Shown: positions 1 through 9,900 of the stretch, one piece after another
Numbering within the stretch: position 1 is the first letter of the stretch
How the letters are laid out: every line of letters starts with the position of its first letter
Assembly (NCBI GenBank): GCA_030427505.1
Contig: JAUICH010000029.1
Span: 1 to 64,000 of the forward strand
Source of the DNA: Verrucomicrobiia bacterium
GTDB lineage: Bacteria > Verrucomicrobiota > Verrucomicrobiia > Verrucomicrobiales > DEV007
Length of the DNA: 64,000 nt
Direction: 5' to 3'
The notes under the pieces: model-generated
Databases searched by the model: none
Told to the model about the DNA's origin: nothing
What the model saw: the letters and a program-made list of their open reading frames with translations, nothing else
Position numbers and translations under genes: made by a program

Positions 1-1835
1 GTGTCCCTAATGGATTCCGAAAACAGGTAAGCCGCGTCTTTCTGCGACACCACGGCCGCGAACTCCATCACGGCGGGGTTAACAATCTCGCCCACGTTCG
101 ACCCCTTTTGGATCCAGATGCCGGAATAGTGTTCCAGCCGCGGAGAAATCCACAGACCCGCCACGGGAGCTTTGATCTCCAGGTTGCCACGTTGCCGCTG
201 GACCTCCCGCTGGCGGTTCTCCAAGGCCTCGATCTGTTCGCGGATGGCCTTGAGTCCCTGGCCCGGACTTGTGAGGAGGTAGCGCTCGCGGGCCCGCGCG
301 CCCTCCAGCCGCGCGGCCAGAGAACGGGCCTCAGCCTCGAGCATGGGATTTTCCAGTGTGATGACCACTTCGCCGGCGGAGACGGGAGTGCCCGAAGGCA
401 AAGCCGAAGGCTGAACCACCCCGGCACTCTGGGTGAAAACAACCGTGTAGTCTTCCGAGCGGAGAATTCCCGGAGCGCTGAAACTGTGCGGAAAAGGGAT
501 GACTGCCAAGGGCGCCAGGACCGCGGCGATGAGGCCCGCCGTGACCGCCAGGGCCCGGGGGCGGGTTCTTTCCAGACGCGGACTTTTTGCGAGGTAACCG
601 GCGGCGCGGAACAGGGGTACCAGCACCCAGGTCACCAGCCCGGCTCCGGCGATCAGAAGGCCTAATAGGAGAAACCGGTCCGCCACAAACAGTAGAATGC
701 CAGCAAACAGAAAGAGGCGATAGACCCAGGCCACCGCGCCCCAGATGAGGTAGAAAGCCGCCTCGCGCTTTCCATTGGCGGGGCTGATGGACTGGCGGAT
801 GCCGAAGCCTGTTTTCTCCAGCAGGTGCTTCCATTGGCGATTGGCCCGCTGGTTCAGGTTGGGAATGCCGAGAAGGTCACTGAGAATGTAGTAACCATCA
901 AAACGCAGCAGGGGGTTGATGTTGAAGAGGATGGTCGAAACTGACGCAATAAAGATCAAATTGTAAGCCAGGGAATGGATGAACCCGGCTCCGGTTCCGG
1001 CCCAGACAAAGACCGCGCAGGCCGCCACCAATAGCTCCACATACATGCCGGCGGCTGAAACGATCACACGATGCCGGCGCCGGCGGAATCGCCAACTGGA
1101 GGAGGCATCCACGTAGGGAACGGGTGTAAAGACCAGGAGCATCACGCCCAGGACGTGGACTTCTCCTCCGAACTTCCGGCAGGCATAGCCGTGGCCGAAT
1201 TCGTGGAGCAATTTGATCGACGCCAGGGCCAGGTAGAGCAGCGGCAGATTGGCGGGCGCGATGACGGACTGGCTCTGTAGAGTGAGTTCCGGCCAGTGGT
1301 CGATAGCCACCTTGACGGCTGCCGCGATGACGCCCAGCCAGAGGGCAAAACCTGCCAACGTGAAGAGCCAGGACGCGGCCGGGAGCGTGCGGCCCAGGAA
1401 GTGATTGGGATCGAACAGCGGGAGGCGCAAGAAGAGCAGCCCCTGGAGCTTGGACTTGATCTCGCGATGCCGCCGCTTGCGGTATCTCTGGAACACGCCC
1501 GCGCTGTCGGGGGACAGATCGCTACGGATCAGATTGGCGTGAAACAGTTGTGCGAGCAGTTGGACGACTTCCTCTTGCCCGGGCGCTTCGCGGGGGTGAA
1601 CGGCCAAAGATTCCTGCCAGGCTTCTTCCACTGTCAGGTTCCCATCCAGCCGCGCCAGGAAGTCGTAGGCGGCGGGCCGGAGGCGGAAGAACTGGTTGCT
1701 GAAAGGGTCCTCCAGAACGTGCCAGCGCTCGCCCCGGAAGTGGACGCGGCGGGACTGAACGGAGGGGCGGAGAGAGACCCGGGCATTGGCCACGCGGTGC
1801 CAGGATTCGCTGAAAGTCTGGGTCTGCCGGGCCAT
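1..1835 (-). CDS. PqqD-like / M50 site-2 protease / HlyD-like fusion protein (partial, C-terminus beyond window)
   Basis: I translated the minus strand by hand from ATG 1835; it stays open for 611 codons to the window edge, so the C-terminus is missing. Residues about 20-105 resemble a PqqD-like winged helix, a fold that often binds peptide leaders. Residues 150-440 are a polytopic membrane core with the site-2 protease zinc motif H211-E-F-G-H215 and the partner motif N307-P...D313-G. From about residue 455 there is a HlyD/biotinyl-lipoyl-like segment with a coiled coil (about 495-550) and the return lipoyl strand (552-590). The expected location is the inner membrane with the HlyD part outside the cytoplasm. 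The start lies 34 bases after the stop of the upstream GAF-HlyD gene, so the two probably form one operon. An in-frame TTG at 1862 is an alternative start. The family placement is solid; a role in exporting the divergent giant protein is inference. Confidence 0.88.
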   Translation of the reverse strand, partial: MARQTQTFSESWHRVANARVSLRPSVQSRRVHFRGERWHVLEDPFSNQFFRLRPAAYDFLARLDGNLTVEEAWQESLAVHPREAPGQEEVVQLLAQLFHANLIRSDLSPDSAGVFQRYRKRRHREIKSKLQGLLFLRLPLFDPNHFLGRTLPAASWLFTLAGFALWLGVIAAAVKVAIDHWPELTLQSQSVIAPANLPLLYLALASIKLLHEFGHGYACRKFGGEVHVLGVMLLVFTPVPYVDASSSWRFRRRRHRVIVSAAGMYVELLVAACAVFVWAGTGAGFIHSLAYNLIFIASVSTILFNINPLLRFDGYYILSDLLGIPNLNQRANRQWKHLLEKTGFGIRQSISPANGKREAAFYLIWGAVAWVYRLFLFAGILLFVADRFLLLGLLIAGAGLVTWVLVPLFRAAGYLAKSPRLERTRPRALAVTAGLIAAVLAPLAVIPFPHSFSAPGILRSEDYTVVFTQSAGVVQPSALPSGTPVSAGEVVITLENPMLEAEARSLAARLEGARARERYLLTSPGQGLKAIREQIEALENRQREVQRQRGNLEIKAPVAGLWISPRLEHYSGIWIQKGSNVGEIVNPAVMEFAAVVSQKDAAYLFSESIRD

Positions 1836-1869
1836 GGAAAAGCGGTTTCTGAAGTGGCGCAAAAATGAA

Positions 1870-3777
1870 TTACCAGAGGAACAGGCGGAGCCGGTCCAGC
1901 GTCTTCCGGGTGAAGATCCAGAGGAGCGAACGGGAACCGCAGTCGATCTTCGCGACCCCTGTCATGCCGGGCCGCCACCAGGGGGGCGGGTCACCCGCAA
2001 ACTGGCAGCGGACCGTGAAGACATTACCGGTTTCGTCTGGCCGGGCCGAGGGCTCGATTCCGGTCACGACCATGTCGAAAGCAAGGTTCGGACGGGCGGC
2101 AAAGGCGACCTTTCCTTTGGCGGAAATTTGCACATAACGAATGTCGATTTCCTGGATCTTCGTTTCCGGGTACAGACCACTGAGGCGGGCCAGCCGGGCC
2201 AGAACCTCGCCCTGTTCGACGGGGGCGTTGAGCTGTTCGGAGAGATCTCCCTCGATCAGCACGGCGTCGAAACCCGCCTTCACGTCCGCCTGTTCGAGCT
2301 GGAACTGGACGAGGTCCAGCTGGGCGCGGGCCTGCTCCAGCTGAGCCTTCGCGATCCGCATCTGGGACACCTCGCCAGCGGCTTCGGCGCGCATGGCCTC
2401 CGACTGATGGCGGGTGATTTCGGCCAGAGCGGCCTGCTTCTGGAGGAGGAGTTCGCTGGTGTCGAGAGCAAAGACCGTGGCGCCTTTTTGTACTTCGTCA
2501 CCGACGTCGAAGTCCGCCGTGGAGAGAAAACCGTCGAAAGGCGCGGCCAGATAAACGACGGAATCCGTCTCCAGGGAGAAGGGAGCTTTCACCTGAAATT
2601 CCTTCCGGCCAAAGATGAGAACCGCCAGGCCGATGGCCAGGAGAATGCCGGTCAGCTTCAGCCAAGTGTGCTCGACGCCCAAGAGTTTCCCAAGGCTCCG
2701 CCGCGACTTCCGGAGCACCCGGGCGCCCATCCAGCCGTCCCCCTCTCTTAAATAGCGGAGGCGGGGTGTGACCAGATCGCAAAGGAGGCGAAGGGACCGA
2801 AGTTCCTGTCCTGAAAACGTGCCCTGGTCTCGCTCCAGAGTCAGGGCGCCCGCCATGGGGAGAACGGCTTCGTCCCGGCCGGGAGTCGCCGGGGCCGCTT
2901 CTTCACCGGACTCAGGCATCGGAAGCGTGAGAACCTGGGTGAGCTTCTGTTCCGAGGCGTACCGTTTGTGATCCCGTTCGACGGTGAAGCGGTCTTTGTC
3001 CGAAGGGTACAGGATTTCAATTCCCTGGTCGGCAGCCTCTTCCATGGCGGCTCCGAGATGCTGCACCGAGTCCATGCGTGGCTCAATTTTGTCGGTATGA
3101 CTGATGGCCCGGACCTGGATGTTGTTGCCTTCCATCCAGCCGAGACTCACCCGGGCGCAGCCGTAGCGGGTGGCCAGTTCGTTGCAGAGCCGCATGGCGG
3201 CGGCAGAGAAACGGGTTTCGCCATACAGCAGGATTGCCAGATCGAACACGGAGCCCATTTGGCGCAAATCTGTCTCTGCCTGATTCAGCTGGCGGGTCTG
3301 TTCGAAGAAACCGGGAACGCGGACCAGGAGGGGCAGAAGGTTTCCGAAGCGCTCCGCCTGGGCTTCGTCCCTGGAGGCAGCGTAGAGAAGGAGGACGGCC
3401 TTGGCTTCGCCGGGGCGTTGCTGAGGAACGGCGTGGGCAAAGAGAACTCCCGTGTCGTCGGGGTGCGGTTCGGGGGGAAGCCATTTGTCCGGGGAAGTGG
3501 AGAGTGCCGCGCCACACATCCGGCTCAGCGCGGCGGGATCCAACCGCGCGACTGGGGACATCTTTCCGGGAGCGACCGCAGCCAGGCGCCAGGAAGGTTC
3601 GCTCGCTTCAGGGGTTGTCACCGCAACGGCCAGGCCCGCGGACGAAGCGCCCGAAGCCAGGCAGGCTCTGGAAAGGAACTCCGCGAAGAAACGGTGCGGT
3701 TCAGCAGAGAGATCGGCTAGCGCCGACCAGTCAACCGAGCCGGATTTCTTGGGAGGATCTGAGCCGGTCCGATTCAA
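1870..3777 (-). CDS. GAF-domain HlyD-family membrane adaptor
   Basis: This is a 635-residue protein. The N-terminal half (about 25-345) is soluble and looks like two GAF-type sensory units, the clearer one at about 185-340. One transmembrane helix follows at about 371-390. The rest is a HlyD-type periplasmic adaptor: first lipoyl half about 405-445, coiled coil about 445-500, second lipoyl half about 505-540 and a beta-barrel to about 625. It ends with the W-R-P-G-M-T-G-type turn common in adaptors. A GAF sensor fused to an adaptor suggests that export is gated by a cytoplasmic ligand. It is first in the leftward operon with the M50/HlyD fusion and divergent from the giant gene, separated by about 170 bp. 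HlyD proteins bridge an inner-membrane pump to an outer-membrane channel; neither a pump ATPase nor TolC is visible here, so partners may lie further left. The HlyD call is confident, the first GAF unit less so. Confidence 0.85.
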   Translation of the reverse strand: MNRTGSDPPKKSGSVDWSALADLSAEPHRFFAEFLSRACLASGASSAGLAVAVTTPEASEPSWRLAAVAPGKMSPVARLDPAALSRMCGAALSTSPDKWLPPEPHPDDTGVLFAHAVPQQRPGEAKAVLLLYAASRDEAQAERFGNLLPLLVRVPGFFEQTRQLNQAETDLRQMGSVFDLAILLYGETRFSAAAMRLCNELATRYGCARVSLGWMEGNNIQVRAISHTDKIEPRMDSVQHLGAAMEEAADQGIEILYPSDKDRFTVERDHKRYASEQKLTQVLTLPMPESGEEAAPATPGRDEAVLPMAGALTLERDQGTFSGQELRSLRLLCDLVTPRLRYLREGDGWMGARVLRKSRRSLGKLLGVEHTWLKLTGILLAIGLAVLIFGRKEFQVKAPFSLETDSVVYLAAPFDGFLSTADFDVGDEVQKGATVFALDTSELLLQKQAALAEITRHQSEAMRAEAAGEVSQMRIAKAQLEQARAQLDLVQFQLEQADVKAGFDAVLIEGDLSEQLNAPVEQGEVLARLARLSGLYPETKIQEIDIRYVQISAKGKVAFAARPNLAFDMVVTGIEPSARPDETGNVFTVRCQFAGDPPPWWRPGMTGVAKIDCGSRSLLWIFTRKTLDRLRLFLW

Positions 3778-3948
3778 TGGTGTGGCTTCCGGTTTGAAGG
3801 GCGGTAGAGAAGAACTGTAGGGGGAGAGTGTTAGAGAGGCAAGAGAGGGGGCATCCGGAAAGAGTGGTGGTGAAAATATTTTTGTGAAAAATTTTAGAAA
3901 AAGAAAGGTGCCATGCCCCGGGAGATTTTCTCAAATACCTTATAATTA
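3778..3948. promoter_or_regulatory. AT-rich divergent promoter region of the giant gene and the GAF-HlyD operon
   Basis: This short intergenic stretch is clearly richer in A/T than its surroundings, and the AT-rich bias continues to about 4060. A perfect TATAAT lies at 3941-3946, oriented toward the giant gene. I see no convincing TTGACA at the matching distance. If that box is a real -10, transcription would start near 3953 and the ATG at 3949 could not be the translation start. No clear promoter was found for the leftward operon. Confidence 0.4.
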
Positions 3949-6900
3949 ATGATTTACGAAAATTTGGCGCTTTCTTGCTTTTTTAGAATCCAGTGTTTTT
4001 CATTGTCAATATTTGGAGACGGTGGAGAATTTCACGCAGTGTTTTGGCAGTCCCATCGCTCGGAGAGCACAAATGATGAGACCGCGGTCAGCGAACATCT
4101 TTGTCGCGCGATATGGAGCGCGGGTGAAGAGGTGGCTCTCGGCCGCCGCCGTGCGTTGAGTGAAAAGGCGCTGACCAATCCCTTCGAGATGGAAGCGCTG
4201 GAACCGCGCATCCTGCTTTCCGCGGATGGGATGATGGTCCTGGCGGAGAACGACACTCCGGACGTGGAGCCGCAGCAGGTGATCGAGGCGCCTGCCAGCC
4301 TGGAAGTCCAGTCCGGCAACCAGGACCTGGATAACACTGCCGGGGACGCGGACGAATTTTCCTACCACTCTGAAACCGGTCCTTCCGCCCTGGATCAACT
4401 GGCGGCGGGTGATAGCAATCAAGGCGAAGAGGAGGAAGAAGCCAACCTGGGTGTCCGGATAGAAGGCGAGGGTACGGTTCCGCGGGACTTGGACAACGAT
4501 ACCTCAGGCAATGAACTGATTCCCGATGCCGTGGAGGAGGCGAACGAGCAGGACGATGAGCTCGAATCTACCTCCCTGGTGGAACCCGAGCTGCCTGGCT
4601 TGGAACTGGCGGAAGAGAGCGTTGGAGCGCTAGAGGGGCAGGTCTTCTACCTGAACTTTGAAGGCGAACGGGACGCCTCCTACGACGGTCCCGTGCGGAT
4701 CGACGGCTTTGAGATTCCGGCCTTTGAACTCCCCGCGGAGTGGGGGCTGGACCGAGACGAGTTTATTCAGAGTATCCTGGCTGGCGTGACGGATGTCTTC
4801 GCCGGCAGCGGCGTGGATTTCCGGATCCAGCAGCCGCGGGACGGGCCTTTTGGGACCCTTTATATCGGTGGAACGGATGAGGCCTTCCGAGCCTTAGGGG
4901 ACTTCTATGGCCTCGCTGAGGAAGTCGACAGAGGCAATCTCAACCCGGAAGGCGAAGGGTTTATCTTCAGCGAGCGGATCTATCAGCCGGGTATGGCCCG
5001 GGAGAGCTACGAGGATCTGCTCACTTCAACCATCGCCCGCGAGGCCGGGCGCCTGATGGGGTACTTCTCCCCCGGCGAAAGTCTCGACGCGCTCAGTGAT
5101 GGGTTCCGCGGCTACAGCATGCCGACCCTGCGCACGGTGTCCGGCACTCTGACGACGGACGATGTCTGGGCCGACACCATCTACGTGACGAGCGACTTCA
5201 CGGTGGCGTCCGGCGTGACGTTGACCATTCAGGAAGGCACCGTGGTGAAGGTGGCGAGTGCTGCCTGGATCGACATCGACGGCACGCTGCTGTCGAACGG
5301 CACAGAGCTGAATCCGGTCATCTTCACATCCTACCGTGACGACAGCGTGGGCATCGATGTGAGTGGCGCGGGCATTTCCACGGCGGCCGCTGGCGACTGG
5401 GAGACGCTTTACTTCTCCAATGGCTCCACCGGCTCCATCCTGACGGACACTCAGATCCTCTATGCCGGCGACTACAACGGCGGCTCGGGCGGGGGCGAAA
5501 TTGAGGCGGTCCGAATTGCTTCCGCTGAGGTCACCATGGACGGAGTACTGATCAAAGACGTGCGAGACGTGGGCCTGAGAATGATCGGAAATGCGACAGC
5601 CACGCTGACCGATATCGACGTCCAGAACGCGGGGAACGTGCCTTACTATTTCGACCAGTCCGCGACAGTGGTGGACCACTCCGGTATGACGGGATCCGGC
5701 AATGCGATCGACGCCATCCTCATGGAAGGCGGCGCTTTGGGCGGTGACCGGACTTACAACAATACGGTGCTGCCCTACCTATTTACGACAGACCTGACGG
5801 TGGGTTCCGGCAACACCTTGACGCTCGCGCCGGGGGTGGTCTTCAAGCTCGCGGGTGGTCATTACGTGGCTGTCAATGGTACCCTGGACGCGCAGGGGAC
5901 CGCCGGACAGAAGATCGTTTTCACTCACCAGCGGGATGACGCGGCATTGGGTGACACCTTCCATGATGGTGACACTTTGGCGGCTCGCGGCAACTGGGAG
6001 ACCCTGCACCTGAATGCCGGGTCCAGCGCCAGCGTCCTCCGTCACCTGATCATCCGTTACGCCGGGGATTACAATGGTACTTCAGGAGGTGGCCAGGACT
6101 ACAGCCTTCACCTCATCAATACCAACGCCACGCTGGAGGACATTTCCATTGAGTTTGCCTACGCGACCGCGGTCCGGGTCGAGAACAACTCCCAGCCAAC
6201 CCTGACCCGGGTGGATGTCCAAGGGACCGTGTCCGGCACGCCTTACTATTTTGACCAGTCATCGGATTTAGACCACAGCACCCTGACGGCATCGAACAAT
6301 GCCATCGATGGCATCCTGATTGATGGAGGGAGCCTGGGGGGTGACCGGGTCTACAATAACACGACACTGCCCTACCTCTTTACGACAGACCTGACCGTGG
6401 CGGTGGGCGACACCCTCACCCTCGCGCCGGGCGTGGTTCTGAAGCTGGGTGATGGCAAGTATGTCTCCGTCTTGGGCACCTTGAACGCGGAGGGCACGGA
6501 CGTCATGCCGATCGTCTTCACGCACTGGAGAGACGATGAAGCACTGGGTGACACCTACCACGATGGCGACACCCTGGCTTCGCGGGCCAACTGGGAAAAG
6601 CTTTACCTGGGACCGGAGTCTGACACCAGCGTTCTCCGTCACGTAGTGCTTCGCTACGGCGGAGACAATAACGGAGGCTCCGGGGGCGGCCAGGACTACA
6701 CCCTTTATCTGGATGGCAGCAATGCGACACTGGAGGACATCACCATTCGAGACACCTTTGCGACCGCCGTGCGGATTCAGGACGGGTCAAATCCGACTCT
6801 CGTCCGGGTGGACGTTCAGGGAACGGCGCAGGGAACTCCATATCACATTGACCAGTCTTCCGATTTGGACCACACCGCGCTGACGGGTTCGAACAACGCC

Positions 6901-9900
6901 ATCGACGCCATCCGCATCGACGGGGGTACCCTGGGTGGTGACCGCACCTACAATAATGTGGTGTTGCCCTACATCTTTACGACAGACCTGACCATCCCTC
7001 AAAATGTCGTCCTGACGCTGGCACCAGGGGTGGTATTTAAACTGAATAACGGAAAATACCTCGCCGTGAACGGTACGCTGGATGCCAGGGGAACCGTGGG
7101 TCAGCCCATTCTTTTCACCCATGAAAGGGACGACAGCGTACTGGGAGACACCTACAACGATGGTGACACCCTGGATCAGCGGTTTAACTGGGAAACGATT
7201 TACCTGAACGCGGGTTCCAGCGCCAGTGTCCTGGAACACGTGGAGTTCCGCTACGGCGGGGACGACAATGGCGGATTCGGTGCTGGTGAGACTCACACCA
7301 TCCGAATCAACAACAGCAATGCGACACTGAACAACGTCCGTCTGAGGGACCTGTTCTGGGACGGGATTCGCATCGAGAACTTCTCTCAGCCCACGCTGAC
7401 GGCTGTGGATGTGCAGGGCTCCCGGAATGTGCCCTACACCATTGATCAGTCTTCCAACTTCGATCACTCCGGGCTGACCGGATCGAATAATGCCATTGAG
7501 GCGATTCACCTGAATGGAGGAGCGCTGGGTGGGAACCGGACTTATAACAACACGGTCCTGCCCTACATATTCAGCACTGATTTGACGATCGGTGTGGGAA
7601 ACACGCTGACGCTGGCGCCCGGCGTGGTGTTGAAGCTGAACGATGGGAAATACATCAATGTCAGTGGAACCCTGAGCGCGGAGGGTACGACCGAACAGCC
7701 CATCGTTCTGACCCACCGGCGGGACGATGCCGCGCAGGGAGACACCTTCAACGACGGTGATACCATCGCGAATCGCTTCAACTGGCACGGGTTGCAGTTC
7801 TACGACAACAGCGACGCTTCCGTGCTGCGAAACGTGGAAATTCACTATGCCGGAGACGACAACGGCGGCTTCGGCGCCGGCCAGGCCCCAACTGTCTATA
7901 TTTCCGCCAGCAGCGTGACCTTTGACAACGTGCGGTTGCGGAACCTTTACTCGACCGGTTTCCGCATCGAGAACGCCACGCCCACTCTGACGGACGTGGA
8001 CGTCCAGGGTGCCCTGGGAGCGCCCTACTCCATCGACCAGGCATCATCTTTCGATCACTCCGGCCTCAGCGGATCTGACAACGCGATTGACGGCATCGTA
8101 ATCAATGGAGGCAGCCTGGTTGGGGACCGGACGTATAACAACGTGCTGCTACCCTACCTGCTCACTACCAACCTGATCGTTCCGGACGGCCGGACGCTGA
8201 CCTTGACCCCTGGGGTGGTTTTGAAAATGCAGGATGAAGACTACGTAGCCGTGCGTGGTACGCTGTTGGCGGATGGCACGGCGGATCAGCCCATCATCCT
8301 GACGCATTGGCGGGACGATTCCGCTCTTGGTGATTCCTACAATGACGGCGATACCCTGGCCTCCCGCTTCAACTGGGAAAGCGTGTATCTGGATGCTGAA
8401 TCGGATGCCAGTGTGCTGAACTATGTGGAGATTCGCTATGCCGGGGATTCCAATGGCGGCTTTGGAGGCGGCGAAGTCCAAGCGCTGCAATTGAATGGAT
8501 CCGATGCCCAGCTATCGAACGTCCTGATCCAGGATTCTTTCTGGACGGGAGCGAGGTTCATCAACGGCTCCATGCCTGTGGTGACGAACCTGAACGTCGT
8601 GCGGTCCCGGAACCTTCCCTACCTGCTGTCACAGGATTCCGATCTGGATCACACCCAGCTGTTCGGCTCGGACAATGGGGTTGAGGCGATCTACATCGAC
8701 GGTGGAACCCTGGGTGGGGACCGAACCTACGACAACGTTCTGATGCCCTATATCTTTGGGAGCAATTTGACAGTAGGACAGAACCAAACGCTGACCCTGG
8801 CGCCAGGGGTGGTGCTGAAGTTCGACGATGGCCTCTACTTTGGGGTAGATGGAACGCTCATAGCGCAAGGCACGGCCGCTAATCCCATCATTCTGACCCA
8901 CCGCAGAGATGACGCGGCCCTGGGGGATACCTTCAATGACGGAGACACCCTGGCGAGCCGCTTTAACTGGGAGGCTCTCTACTTGCCCAGCACCAGCGGA
9001 AACTCGCTCCTTTCGAATCTGGAAGTTCGTTACGCCGGGGACCAAAACGGCGGCTTCAGCGGAGGTCAAACGGCGTCAGTCCATGTTGGCGCCGTCACCC
9101 TTGCCATCACAGGCCTGACGGTGCGGTATGGTTATGGGGATGGGCTGATGGTCAATGACGGAGGCAACCTGACGCTGGAGGATAGCCTCTTCGTCGGCAA
9201 TGCCCTAGACAACATCCAGGTGAACGGCGGCGCCACGCTGAATGTAACCGACAGTGGTTTCTTCAGTGGAGCCACCGGGGTACATGTCTTGAATGGTGGA
9301 GTTGCCACCGTCAGCGGTTCCGCGTTCGAGGAAAATACCACGGCGGTCATTCATGAGGGCACCAACGCTGCCAACGCAAACTTCCAGGGGAACTGGTGGG
9401 GGCATGTCAATGGGCCGAATGACACGTCCCTGGCGGATGGCATTTCCAATGGCAATCCCTTCGGTCAGCCGGTCAGCGACTACGTGGACTACGGCGGTTT
9501 CCTGACGGCGCGGCCCGCGCTGCCGATCGGCCCGGTGGTGGTGAGCATCACGCCAAATCTGGCGAACGGAGACGTGACTTCCATCGAGGTGACCTTCTCG
9601 GAAGACATCGACCTGACGACCTTTACCGGGGTGGATATCAATCTGGCCGGCCCGCAGGCGCCTCCCGCGGTGGATACCATCGTGAAGCTCACGGGTTCCG
9701 TCTACCGGGTGACCTTTGTGAGCGCGCTTTCCGCGGCGGGAGACTACACCATTACGGTGGGTCCGGACATTTCCGCGGAGGCTTCCGGTTTCCTTCTCGA
9801 TCAGGATCGCGACGGTGTGGGCGCCGAAACCGGGGATGATGAATTTTCCGCGATCCTGACGATCGACCTCACCGCTCCCGGGATCACGGCCCAAGTCCCC

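Noticed and set aside
5130-9090. CRISPR-like or satellite repeat array
   Set aside because: The period is about 595 bases, the units are protein-coding in frame and diverged, and there are no short identical repeats with spacers.
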